Shown here one piece after another: positions 19,803 to 30,071 of a stretch of DNA of 64,000 bases (within the stretch, counting starts at the first letter, position 1; every line of letters starts with the position of its first letter). Below the pieces are notes generated by a model, which saw only the letters and a list, made by a program, of their open reading frames with translations, did no database searches and was not told the DNA's origin. The DNA comes from Powellomyces hirtus (lineage: Eukaryota; Chytridiomycota; Chytridiomycetes; Spizellomycetales; Powellomycetaceae), in assembly GCA_025526995.1 (NCBI GenBank), contig JAHLKG010000005.1:62001-126000 (forward strand), read 5' to 3'. The translations under genes and the position numbers were made by a program.

Positions 19803-20381
19803 TTTGAAATCGTGTTTGAGATGGCCATATGTCAAAAGGAGTTTCAAAAGGGGTGCAAAAACTGTTAATATTTGAGTTCCACCTTTTTGATTATAACTGC
19901 AAAAACGGCCTTTTTTGAAATTGTGTTTGAGAACGTGTTTTGAGACGCGGTCCAGAGTTGTGTGTAACAGGCTGTTGGCCCATTACCATCTCAAAAAGCA
20001 CATGACAGAAACGTGACTTTTACTAATTGATTTCTCGTTCAAAAGTGATCTCAAATAAGAAAAAACCAGGCCTGAGTGACTGACTGAGTGAGCCTGTCTG
20101 TATCTAGCATCCATCCTCTTTCATCATTCACATGACATCACATCCATGGGCGATGGGGGAACAACGAGATGAGCATTCGACAACTAATAATGAATGGTCC
20201 CTCACTCACTCAGTCAGTCACGTGTAGCTTGTGCCGTGACTCACTCGATGAGACAACTGCGGTCCCTAGAAAGAGGAGCATTACTCGTCAACGCAGAGTG
20301 TGAGAGACTGATGAGACTGAGACTGAGAGTGAGCAGGCCCGTTGCCCATCTCCCATTACCCTCGACACAACACTCGCCACA

Positions 20382-21416
20382 ATGGACGACGACCGCCTGC
20401 TCTGGACCTCGGATGGCTGCGTCTCCCTCTCCACACCCCTCGCTCCTCCCCCCGCCGCCGCCGTCTCCCTCCCGCCCGAAACCTCACTGACAACCTTCAT
20501 CTCAACCTGCACCGCCCGCTGCGCACTCGACAACGCCGCCCCTTACGCCCTCCTCGCCTTTCCCCTCTGCCACTGTCTGGCCCCCACAGCCATTCCCATA
20601 ACCAGGCAAAACCCGGTCGAGTGCGCTCTCACCTGCGACGGAGGACTGCCCTGTGGATCCACCGTTCCCAATCGCTATTCGCTGTACCTCACCGGACTAT
20701 CGCAAGTCCCACCATTACCACAACCTTCAGCGTCTGTCCCGCCCCCACCACCAACTCCCGCCGGCGCCATTGTCTATGTCACCACAACCGTCACAGCTCT
20801 CCCAACCCCGCCTGCCTCCGGTGCCCCCCGTGCCGCCGCTGGCCAAATCAACCGCACGCCATCCACCAAAAACATTGAAACCACCGTCGCCATCTCCATC
20901 TCGGCCCTCGTCCTCTTTCTTGCCCTCCTCGCCGGACTGATCTACAAACTCCGCCAACGACGCTCTCTCCAACACCTTCCCCATCTCGACCACGCTTCCC
21001 TCCCCTCCCACAAGCTGCAGACCCTCGCGTCGCAAACCCTCGCGTCACAAACCCCTACCAAACCCGCCTCCGTCTCTGCCCCCGTCTCCGCCCTTCCAGC
21101 TGCCGCCCTCCTCGCAACCACCACCATCCCCGTCTTGTCCCACCAAGGCGGCCCTACAACCGCCATCCCGAAAACACCCAACATGATCTACTCGGTCACA
21201 TCCAACTACTCTGCCCGTGCAGGCAGCGATGAAATCGACCTCCACGTCGACAATGTCGTTGCGCTTCGCAAAACGTTCCAGGATGGTTGGGCAACTGGCA
21301 TGAACATCTCCACCGGTCAGCTGGGAACCTTTCCCCTCGCCTGTCTCGTCAGCGATGACAACTGGGTCAAGAAACCTTGGGGATTGCCCGACAGAGACGA
21401 CTCCTTGACCGGATGA
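20382..21416 (+). CDS. WSC-like ectodomain, single TM and C-terminal SH3 domain membrane protein
   Basis: A single exon of 344 aa. Residues ~10-110 have the spaced cysteines of a WSC domain (DGCVSL, ISTCTARCALDN, FPLCHCL, VECALTCDGGLPCGST). A Pro/Ser/Thr-rich stalk follows, then one transmembrane helix (VAISISALVLFLALLAGLIY) with a basic stop-transfer KLRQRR. After a low-complexity cytoplasmic linker, the last ~60 residues form an SH3 domain (YSARAGSDEIDLHVDNVVAL, then DGWATGMNISTGQLGTFPLA). There is no obvious cleaved signal peptide. The layout recalls fungal cell-wall sensors (WSC) and Fus1-type SH3 membrane proteins. Role in cell-wall or surface sensing is inferred. Confidence 0.75.
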   Translation: MDDDRLLWTSDGCVSLSTPLAPPPAAAVSLPPETSLTTFISTCTARCALDNAAPYALLAFPLCHCLAPTAIPITRQNPVECALTCDGGLPCGSTVPNRYSLYLTGLSQVPPLPQPSASVPPPPPTPAGAIVYVTTTVTALPTPPASGAPRAAAGQINRTPSTKNIETTVAISISALVLFLALLAGLIYKLRQRRSLQHLPHLDHASLPSHKLQTLASQTLASQTPTKPASVSAPVSALPAAALLATTTIPVLSHQGGPTTAIPKTPNMIYSVTSNYSARAGSDEIDLHVDNVVALRKTFQDGWATGMNISTGQLGTFPLACLVSDDNWVKKPWGLPDRDDSLTG

Positions 21417-23311
21417 ACGAAACTGTAACATTCAATCCCTAGAAGAAAACCCATACCTGATTCGATATCGCGACTCCCGTTACCCTTTTTAAATTACCCC
21501 TTATCTCCTCCCACTTGCTATATATTCTGTTCCCCGTGTTTTTTATAGTCTGTATATCGATATGATGTGTAACTTTTTGTACAATGTGATGTGGTCAGTG
21601 TTTGCTTGATTGGCATGGTTGCTCAACTCGCGGCTTATTTACATACTACCTTATAGGCATAACACCCCAATCCCTTTTTCCCTTTTACAATAACACATTC
21701 ACACCCTTGTCAATGAGAACTAGTCATTGTCTACACCGAGTGAAAGAAAGGGAAAGGCTATCTTAGCGTCCCTTCCCAATATAACATAACTGATATTCTC
21801 TGGACCAAGTCCCACCGCCATTATTTTCCCGTCCACGTCGCGTAACATGTCAGCAGTCACGTGATGCAAAGACTTGGAGCCCATGTCGCGCACGCACAAC
21901 TGCTGACACAGATTATCCTCTGCAACCTTGTTCGATTTGGCATTTCAGTTGGGGGGAAACGATCGGTGACGCTAAGAAGCTATAACTCCGTCGCCGCGAA
22001 AGGGTCCACCACAAAAGAACCATGTTTCGAGTCTACTCCACACGTGAGGGGTTGAAGGAAATTGCTCACGGTCTGCTATACCATAGTTATTGTTCGTTCG
22101 TTTGGAGTTTCGATAAAAGGACGTGAACAACACTGTGTTGTTTGTAAAGATGCACGAAGCTTGAGCCCATTGTAAAAGCCCTCTTGACATAGGTTCTAGC
22201 AGGTATAACGCCCGCCGGGTGGATGGGGTCCCTCAGAATGGGGCCCAAGACGTTTGGCGGCGCCAAAAGCGACCCAGTGATTTTCATAACATTATTCCCA
22301 TTATTGAGTGCATCTTCAATCCCTTGAATCTTGTCTCTGCCGTTTTCGATGAGGTCAGAAAGCTTCTGTGCTGCCTCCTCCGGCATGCTTGTCGAGCGCA
22401 AAAAAGTCTTTGCACTTGTCCCAAAGTCACAAACCATGTCGATGACTTTCAGGAGAATTCCGTCCGGAAGATGCAACAACACCGGGGCTGATCCAGGGCT
22501 ATCGGGGGGCCGTCGCTGACACATGCGGATCGCTACTCATCGGCTGGCGGAGAGTAACGGGCGGCATGGGATGCCAGGGGGCAAACACCCAAGCATGTTC
22601 TCGCGACCCAAGAGCGGATATGAAACATCTTGCACTCAAACATGCTACCGTAGTCGTGCAATTCGAAACGGCTCGTGTCCCCCGGGGTTTGCCAACCTGG
22701 ACGGGTATGTATAGCCGGAGCCCGGAATAACGTAACCGTAGGATCTGCGGGCGTGTGGGAGAGTGATATTTTGTACGCCCAGCCAGTTGTCCTAGAACCG
22801 AGCGCAGGCGAAATGAGTCGGAACAGCATACGACCGTCTATCCACTCTGCCAGGGCAGCTCGTCGACATGGGTTAATAAACTGTTCAGGCACAATCGCCT
22901 CTTGGCCGTCAATGTCACCAGGGCCGTAGGGAATTCCATCTGGTTGTTTGTACGCCCACAACGGTCAGAAGAGAGCCGTCGTAGCGCATGCCCTGAACTT
23001 GCTGGAGTTGTTGATGCTGACCTTGTGCGCAACCATTCTACATTCCCGCTGCTTTCGTTGGCTTCACAGCCCTCCCCTTGCCCCTTGTCAATTTCGTCGC
23101 CTGTGAGTTGGATGGTGCTCGCTATACGGCCAGTGGGGATGTTGCAAACGACACATACATTGCAAGCCGGCATTAATGTTGAAATTCAAGCATGGGGTGT
23201 GACGAGGTGACGGGAGGGAAGTCGCGGTTCGATTTTGCTTTTGGGTCGTTGCTGTCATTTTTATCGCTCGCCGAACCCTTGTCACCATCCCCCACCCCAC
23301 ACATACAAAAA
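21417..23311. other. Gene-poor stretch with possible minus-strand exons
   Basis: Minus-strand frames at 22961-22533 and 22524-22087 are open and could be exons of one spliced gene. The segments MLFRLISPALGSR, ELHDYGSMFECKMFHIRS and LRDPIHPAGVIPAR look protein-like. I recognise no family and could not build a convincing splice model or start. The 5' part would reach about 23173. The first ~650 bp after the SH3 gene hold nothing supportable. Confidence 0.3.
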
Positions 23312-24164
23312 ATGCGACTGCCAATCCTCCGAATCCCCACTTCCCCGTTTCTCTCGTCCACCCTCCAGCGCATCCCGCGTCGATTCCTCCAAGCGCAAGT
23401 CAACACGGTCAAGCGCGGGACGGTGCTTGAGCACAAGGACAAGAAATGGCTCGTTAGTGGCGTCACCCACCACACCAAGGGCCGCGGAGGAGCACATTAT
23501 AAGATTGAAATGAGGGAGATGGTGGGCGGGGGGAAGATGATGGAGCGGTTTAATTCCGGGTCGTTTGTTGAAGGTGGGCGGGATTGTGGATCAAGAGAGG
23601 GGCCGAGGGGGGTTGTCACCACCATTGGAGTTTTCTAAACTTTTTGTCTACGATTGTTTGTTTTTGTTTGTTTGTCTGGTGTACAGTTCTGGAACTGGAT
23701 GTGAAAGAACTGGAGTTTCTCTACATGGACCACGAACTGCACCTGATAGATCCCGAAACTTACGAAGAGCACGTCTTCTCAATGAATCTATTCAACGGTA
23801 CAGTACTCCCACCCTTCTTCACAGCAGAAGGAGACACCACCCAACTGACGTGCTTGCATTCTACTGTATTTCGCTCTCAGGTGGCGACAAAGCCCTTCCT
23901 TTCCTGCGGGAATCCATGAAGCTCAAAGTCGAGTTTCACGAGTCGCAGCCCGTGGTGGTGAAGATGCCCGAGCGTGGGACATTCAAGGTCGTGAATGCAC
24001 CCCCCGCGGCGTCGAGTGGGACGAACGAGAGCAAAGGGACCATGTTCAAAGAGGCGGAGCTGGATACGGGCGCAACGGTGCAGGTGCCAGAGTTTGTCAA
24101 CATTGGCGATGATATTGTCGTGGATTTGGTCGAGCACAAGTATGTTTCCAGAGCCCGGTCATGA
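23312..24164 (+). CDS. Mitochondrial elongation factor P-like protein
   Basis: Three exons (23312-23573, 23687-23797, 23881-24164) encode 218 aa. The N-terminus is Arg/Pro/Ser-rich (MRLPILRIPTSPFLSSTLQR), consistent with a mitochondrial presequence. The EF-P KOW-like domain follows (VKRGTVLEHKDKKWLVSGV, with THHTKGRGGAHYKIEMREMV). Next come the OB-type domains (ELEFLYMDHELHLIDPETYE; MKLKVEFHESQPVVVKMPER), ending VPEFVNIGDDIVVDL, which matches the EF-P C-terminal block. Bacterial EF-P relieves ribosome stalling at polyproline; an organellar role is inferred from the presequence and bacterial-type sequence. Stop is TGA. Confidence 0.85.
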
Positions 24165-27100
24165 TTTGCGGCTCAGGAAATCAACGGGAACCAGGGTTCT
24201 CTCTACGACGCTGCACACACATCCAAACCCCACACATACATGCATGCAACAGACAGGTCACAGCACTTTTTAGATAGACGGGGTCAAGACAACACGCGGG
24301 ATATCAGTTTTGTACATGAAATCTTATTATATATACGTAACACCGGCCGAACGACCCATCTGTACTGCCCACACCCTGCGCACACTCTGCATTTCCGAAT
24401 CGGGTGCGATTTGATGTCATATATTGGATTTGCGAAAGTGGGCAGTTGCGTGAGCGCCTCCCAAACGGAGATTCAGCGGGTTTGAGTCTTAGCGGCGGGC
24501 CCCTTCATTCCCATCATCGCCGTTGATCTCCCCCTCCCCATCGCCCATCGCCCCCCGTTTACTAATAACAAGATAACAACCCGGTGCCTCGGACAGAAAT
24601 AGCAATTACGAGGCAGCGGGCACCCAAATCGGGGCAAAAAAGTAAGCGCGGGCGATTCGGACAGACATTTCGTATTGACGGAGGGATCAGAAAGTGGATG
24701 TCGTACGGGATGAAAGAACGAGCAGCAAGCGGTATCGACAACGCGCCATCGTTTCATTGCAAATGGGCAACATGTCGCGAATTCGACAATGCGTCAGCAA
24801 TGAAGGTCGGTGCGATAACATGTGGGCGGCAATCCCACCACATTGGTAATGGACAGGTCAGCGATGTTGAAAGGGGCGAGCAGAGCAGCAGGACGAAAGA
24901 TCGCGGCATTCAATCAACGGTAAAAACAACATCAAACCAGTCACCTCAGGACGGCGGTAGTTGATGGGACGGACAGTGCTCACGTCGTTGGATAGAGGAA
25001 TGATTTTTGATCATTGACGTGATACTACGGCACTACGGCGGTTTGCTTGTCAGCACAAGGTACGTACGTCTGCATGTGCCCCGGAAGCGAAAATACAGCA
25101 TCGGAGGTCGAATAGCACGGAATGGTCAGAAGGAGAGTATGGCAATCACCGGCGACACTCTGTTGCTCTTTGAAAGCTACATAGAGGCGCAAGTAGAGGA
25201 AGCGACACCAACGTGAGTTGGACGTGATAATAGAGACGGGATCCACTAGTGCGCGCCGGGGAAAGTTTGACGAATGCGTGGAAGATTGGAACTCTGAAAT
25301 GAACACGTGGATCAGATATGTTGTTGGTAGAAACGGGGTTTTCTCGTTTAGCGAGGATTTTGTGAGTGTCAAATGTGATTGGCGGGAATCTGGAGGTGGG
25401 GTTATGGGTATGGGATTGGTGCACATCGGGAAGAGGTCGGCGGCGCACGTATACGCGAACTGGAATCTGAGGGCGCCCTCGATCGTCGCTGGGATAGCAT
25501 GATGTGATATGTGCGGCGAGGGGCTCAGCGTGACACAATATCGGGCTTGATCACTCAGTGGCCAACAGCAGCATGTCGCCGCAAATAGCTCAGCGAAGAA
25601 CCGAGATTCGAGGGCGAGCAGTGGAAATACACCGTGGCTCACAGGGGCTACGGTTCGGCCATATGTTGCACAAAGGAGCAGAAGCAGACGGTGCGGAAAA
25701 TAGATGGTGATCACGGCGTCATGGATACTCGACCGCAAACAGTGATATGTTGCCGCAAAGGGGTAACAATAATGGAACTTCCATGGGCCTCTATTTATCG
25801 CATTGGCTACAGTGACGGAGCCCCAAAGCCAGCATCTCTCAAATGCATTAGCAGCGTCGACAGTGCAGGTTTCGCGGGGGCCCCATCGAAAATTTGCGCC
25901 GCAAAAAGTAAACTCAAGGAAATGATCCCACGGCGCGGCGCACTTCGAGTGGAAACCGTGCGTGGGGCACTTCACTTCCATTGCCAACGTGCGTTCATAC
26001 TGTTTTCATCCGAACCGAGGCAGGTTCAGGTAAGCCGGTGGAAAGTAAGCGCGTTAAATTGACTGCTGTCGGTAACAGTACCGTCATGGACTATCCGGGT
26101 TGAGGCAGGTGAGCCCGTACAGGTAAGACCGTCGGACTGCTTCTGATGTCGTTCACCTGTATTTATGTTTTTCAGTGCCGGTTTCGTCGAGGATTTCTCG
26201 TTCAAGGCAAAGAAGAACCTCATGGTAAGCCCGTCGACCAGCTCTCCATGACCGTATTGGTAGGGTTTTGGGTGCTAGTACCGTTGCGAGTTTTGTAGAA
26301 GATTTTTCGGGGGACGAGGGCTGGTCTAATGAGAGCTCGGCTTGATGGCTGCACACGTGAAGAAGAATCGATTCCGCTTTGTTTTTTTTTTTTTTTTTCA
26401 GCACCCGACATTTGTTTTGCATCGATGCAGAAAAACAAAGCGGAATCGATTCTTCTTCACGTGTGCAGCCACATCAAGCCAATTTCCTGCCTGTTCCCAC
26501 ATCCCATCAGGACACTGAGGTGCGCGCACTATATGCTGCCGCAATCACTGAAACCTTGATGAAGAGATAGGCAAGTTCTACCTCTTTCCCGTTGTGGCGG
26601 ATGTCGTACCGAGTCATTGAATGTAGAATGTCCACATTGTGTCAAACGAGCGGGGAGGTGGGGCTGGCGGTCGATTGAGCACGACTGGGATCGACGCCAG
26701 CAGTAGTGTCGGATTGGAACGGAAAGATCAAACCGATGGCAGGAGTTCTGGCAGCACAAAGAGCGGGGGTCATATGGATATGCAACGATCGGGAAATGGT
26801 ATTTACAACAGCGGATGTGGTCTTGATGTCAGAAGTATGATGGATGTTGAGACGCAAAGTTCGTGTGATCGAAATGCTGAAGCGTGGGATATCGATGTAG
26901 AACAAATGCAACTGGAACTGGTGGGGTGTGAAATCGAGCGCGTCCATCTAACGCGCGAGACACGCGTCGGAGGAATCGAACGTAAGCGTCCTAACGGGGA
27001 AAGCAAACCTGAAGCAGGCACCTGGGGTTCCCCAACAGTTGGAAGGCTTGATCATCTTTTTTTCAATCTGCGATGTTGGCCTTGCTGAGTGCGTTTACGC

Positions 27101-27970
27101 TGTCATGACGGAAAATGCTGTCGAAGAACATTTGAAATGTATTTGGATGGGTTCCGCATGGAGCAGGCGCAAAGAAGGCTGACTGCCGCAGTTTGGGATC
27201 TGGGACGGTGTGGCACCCATTTCATATCGGGCAATTGGACGTGCAGAGCATCAGATCCGAGTGAGAGCCAACGAGGGTCCTAACCTGTCGAACTTCATGG
27301 CTCGGGGCAGCTTATACAAGCGATTGGACGGCTCATCCCACGGGAGGACAAAATGATGAATATTATATGCGTGAATATGGGTGAAACGGTGTAAGGACAA
27401 AGTGGAAGGCGCTCGCAATCATTCATGAGGAGGATTAGGACGATCTAAAATGCTGCAGACATGGTTTGAGTACCACGCGGGTCTCATAACGTTAGACCAT
27501 GGCGATAATCATGGCTCACTACTAGACCGTCTGACCGTTGCAAGGTCCGTTCTGCGGAGGATTTTTTTTAAAGTCCCCCACTTGGCGACATCAGCAGCTC
27601 CTTCTGACATCCGTATTAAATGCTCCGCACATTTTCCTTCCGGACGACAACCGAGAATTTTTGCGTAGATCGGGTTTGAACACACGCACTTGTAGCGTGC
27701 AAGTTGGTGCTCGAGGAGCTTAGTCGCGCGTTTCGTGAACACCTTCAGGGAGGGCACCCCCGGTTGGTCCTGCTCGCCGAAAGTGCGAATTCACAGAAAC
27801 GAGCATTTGTGCAGACCATTTGAACATATATCTACTGCTTGCAAATGAGTTTGCAGAAGCCCTGGGTGCACGACGAGGACTGAAGAGCCTACGATACGAT
27901 ACATCATCTTTCCTCATATCACCTTAGCGCTGCACCGCAGTGTCAAACATCTTTGGAGTACAGTATCGAC
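24165..27970. other. 3.8-kb gene-poor region
   Basis: No supportable gene. The longest frame, 25987-25025 on minus (320 codons), has no domain, signal or family-like pattern, and its composition looks like chance. Three copies of a GGTAAG(C/A)CCGTCG-like motif occur at about 26028, 26119 and 26223. A long inverted repeat lies at 26340-26480. The last few hundred bases are presumably the promoter of the N-acetylglutamate synthase gene. Confidence 0.5.
26340..26480. repeat. Long inverted repeat (hairpin), arms about 47 bp
   Basis: The left arm starts GCTTGATGGCTGCACACGTG and continues through GAAGAAGAATCGATTCCGC to a T tract (26381-26398). The right arm (26431-26480) is its reverse complement with a 2-nt insertion (GCAGCCACATCAAGCC). 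The spacer is about 45 nt and includes the rest of the T run and CAGCACCCGACATTTG. A transcript would fold into a very stable stem. It could be a small foldback element; no target duplication is evident. Confidence 0.9.
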
Positions 27971-29713
27971 ATGAGGGTCCAAACATTGAGGTGCAGCAAG
28001 ACCACGTTGGCAAGGACGTTGCGATCATACACTTCCAGATCCAACTCCGCAAAGAACAACAATGGAAATAGCGAGTACCACTACCGTGACTCGCATCCTT
28101 CGCATCTTACACCTCAAGTCCCTCGACCAGTACCAGCAGACCGCCAACTTATTTTGGACATCTTGTCCACAAAACCGTCGCAACGCGAAGCCCGACAGTT
28201 CTTGAAACGGTTCAATCAGGTTCCCGGCAGCAAAAAGCATGGCGACATGCACTACCGGGATCTTCGCCCGGCGAAGAATCCAGCAGAGGTGCTGTTGGGA
28301 TCGATGCAGCAACAGCAGCAACCGGGCCAATTGGGGATCATCAGTTTGCAGAACACGGTATCAGAGGGGCAATTAGCTCAGTTCGCGGGGATCCTGGTGC
28401 ACTTGCAAAAGTTGGGGCTGATGCCCATCATTGTATTGGAGGATGCTACCACGGCGGAACATGGGAGCAGTGATTTTCGCATTGTGCAGGAGGCGGGAAT
28501 CAAAAGGTTGTTCAGATTGGTAGACCTGATCGACGCCGCAGGAGGACGGGGCATGGGGCTTTACAATGGAATCTTCTCTCAAACCAGTGGTCACACTTCA
28601 TCATTATCGTCATCACCGGAACCTCCGCTTGCCGACAATGTGCACGTCGACCTCAGCCCTGTCCACGTTGCGCTCGGTCTTGGCCAAATACCCGTTCTCG
28701 CAACTTTCAGCTTCGACCAATCTCACTCGCGCACGACTGTCCTCTCTTCCTGCGACGCGCTCGTCGCCCTCTCCAAAGCTCTAGCAAGCGACAAAGTTCT
28801 CACCACACCACTCAAAACCATCCTTGTCAACCAGCGTGGTGGGCTTGCCGTCGATCCCGCCAATCCGATCGGTTTCGTCAACCTCGAAGATGAGTTTGCC
28901 GATGTCAGAGAGTCCATCACTGCCCGTATCACCGATAGTAACGCCAACAGCAACGAAGAAGACCACCACCGCGACCTAGCCAGCCAACTGCGAGACCTTG
29001 ACACTGCTCGCAGTATCCTCACCGTTCTGCCGTCTTCCTCCTCCGCAATCATCACATCAGTCGCCTCCTCCGCTGCTCTCATCTCAAACCTCATCACCGA
29101 TAAACCACCCAACCCATCCACAACATCCTTACAAAGCATGACCTTCGACTACGTTCCCCGTTCAAAACACGACCACCACCGCCATAATACCCCGATTATA
29201 CTCCCAACCGTCCTCCGCCACGGCCTCCGGGTCGCCATTTACAAATCCACAGAAAATGTCGACCTCGACCGGCTTTCCACGCTCCTCGAACAATCGTTCC
29301 AGAAACACCTAGAAGCTGAACCGTTCTGGGAGCGCATGAGCCATGTCTTGGACAATATTATAGTTGCTGGAAACTACGACGGAGCCGCTATCGTCACCCA
29401 GGAACCCGATCCTTTCGATCGATCAAACACTCTCCCCTATCTTGACAAATTTGCCGTCGCACCCACGTCACAGGGCATAGGCGTCGCCGACATATTGTGG
29501 AAACAACTCAGGAAACAATATCCCAACCTCTCTTGGCGATCTCGCGCATCCAACCCCGTCAACAAGTGGTATTTCGAACGGTGCGAGGGAAATCTCCGCC
29601 TTCATGACTCGGTATGGCAGCTGTTTTGGTACGGTGACGATGGCGTGGCCAAATTGAGGTCGTACGAAGAGATGGCCCGGAATGTACCCGCATCCTTTTC
29701 TGCAAAGCAGTGA
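27971..29713 (+). CDS. ARG2: N-acetylglutamate synthase, mitochondrial
   Basis: A single exon of 580 aa from ATG 27971. The N-terminus is Arg/Ser/Thr-rich (MRVQTLRCSKTTLARTLRSY), a likely mitochondrial presequence. A degenerate amino-acid-kinase-like region follows (DRQLILDILSTKPSQREARQ; LVHLQKLGLMPIIVLEDAT). The C-terminal GNAT-type acetyltransferase domain contains PYLDKFAVAPTSQGIGVADI, SRASNPVNKWYFERCEGNLR and VWQLFWYG, the hallmark of fungal/animal-type NAGS. It transfers acetyl from acetyl-CoA to glutamate, the first step of arginine biosynthesis. A Gln-run (QQQQQ) and a Ser-rich insert interrupt the kinase-like part. Assignment is firm. Confidence 0.9.
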   Translation: MRVQTLRCSKTTLARTLRSYTSRSNSAKNNNGNSEYHYRDSHPSHLTPQVPRPVPADRQLILDILSTKPSQREARQFLKRFNQVPGSKKHGDMHYRDLRPAKNPAEVLLGSMQQQQQPGQLGIISLQNTVSEGQLAQFAGILVHLQKLGLMPIIVLEDATTAEHGSSDFRIVQEAGIKRLFRLVDLIDAAGGRGMGLYNGIFSQTSGHTSSLSSSPEPPLADNVHVDLSPVHVALGLGQIPVLATFSFDQSHSRTTVLSSCDALVALSKALASDKVLTTPLKTILVNQRGGLAVDPANPIGFVNLEDEFADVRESITARITDSNANSNEEDHHRDLASQLRDLDTARSILTVLPSSSSAIITSVASSAALISNLITDKPPNPSTTSLQSMTFDYVPRSKHDHHRHNTPIILPTVLRHGLRVAIYKSTENVDLDRLSTLLEQSFQKHLEAEPFWERMSHVLDNIIVAGNYDGAAIVTQEPDPFDRSNTLPYLDKFAVAPTSQGIGVADILWKQLRKQYPNLSWRSRASNPVNKWYFERCEGNLRLHDSVWQLFWYGDDGVAKLRSYEEMARNVPASFSAKQ

Positions 29714-30071
29714 ACATTTTTGTCTTCCGTCCTCTGTCCCAACATTACTATGACTTGCCTGATTTCTACATTACATTTCAAATACATCGTCTGCATCCAT
29801 CTCAGCTCCATCGCTTCCATCACACAAGGCATACCCGGAACGCAGTCGAAATCACGGACAGCATGATTCTCAACTAATTCCTGATTTATATCGGCTCTAT
29901 GCCGGCAATCAATATGTCTTCAATTTCTTCAGGAAGATGGCCCTCCTGACTTTCCTTTCCCTTGTCTGGACAACAAACATAAAATTGCTCTATGCAAGAC
30001 TACGTCCTTTAATTCAAAGAACAAAATCTAATCGAGCCTATTAAATACACCAAACCATTAAGCCAAAAAAA
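29714..30071. other. Short convergent intergenic stretch
   Basis: Between the 3' ends of ARG2 and the PPR gene; AT-rich, nothing supportable. Confidence 0.6.

Larger units (their letters stand above)
13477..20072. mobile_element. Element 2: cargo-carrying PIF/Harbinger-type transposon, about 6.6 kb
   Basis: The unit contains a Myb/SANT-like ORF1 (14171-15246 +) and a DDE transposase (19802-18571 -), the two genes of a PIF/Harbinger element. Between them are an unknown gene (15584-16477 +) and a TET/JBP-like dioxygenase gene (18143-16949 -). Proposed ends are a short imperfect inverted repeat, GGCGTGGTTTTTG at 13477 against GGCCTGGTTTTTT (reverse complement of 20060-20072). Both ends are flanked by TGA (13474-13476 and 20073-20075). 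TGA differs from the usual TWA target, and it lies in a GTGACTGACTGA microsatellite, so the exact ends are tentative. The left terminal 315 bp is tandemly duplicated. Only 18 bp (13459-13476) separate the element 1 target duplication from this element. Confidence 0.68.

Noticed and set aside
25025..25987. 320-codon minus-strand frame
   Set aside because: No domain, signal, ATG context or family-like pattern. Its composition is like chance in a gene-poor region.
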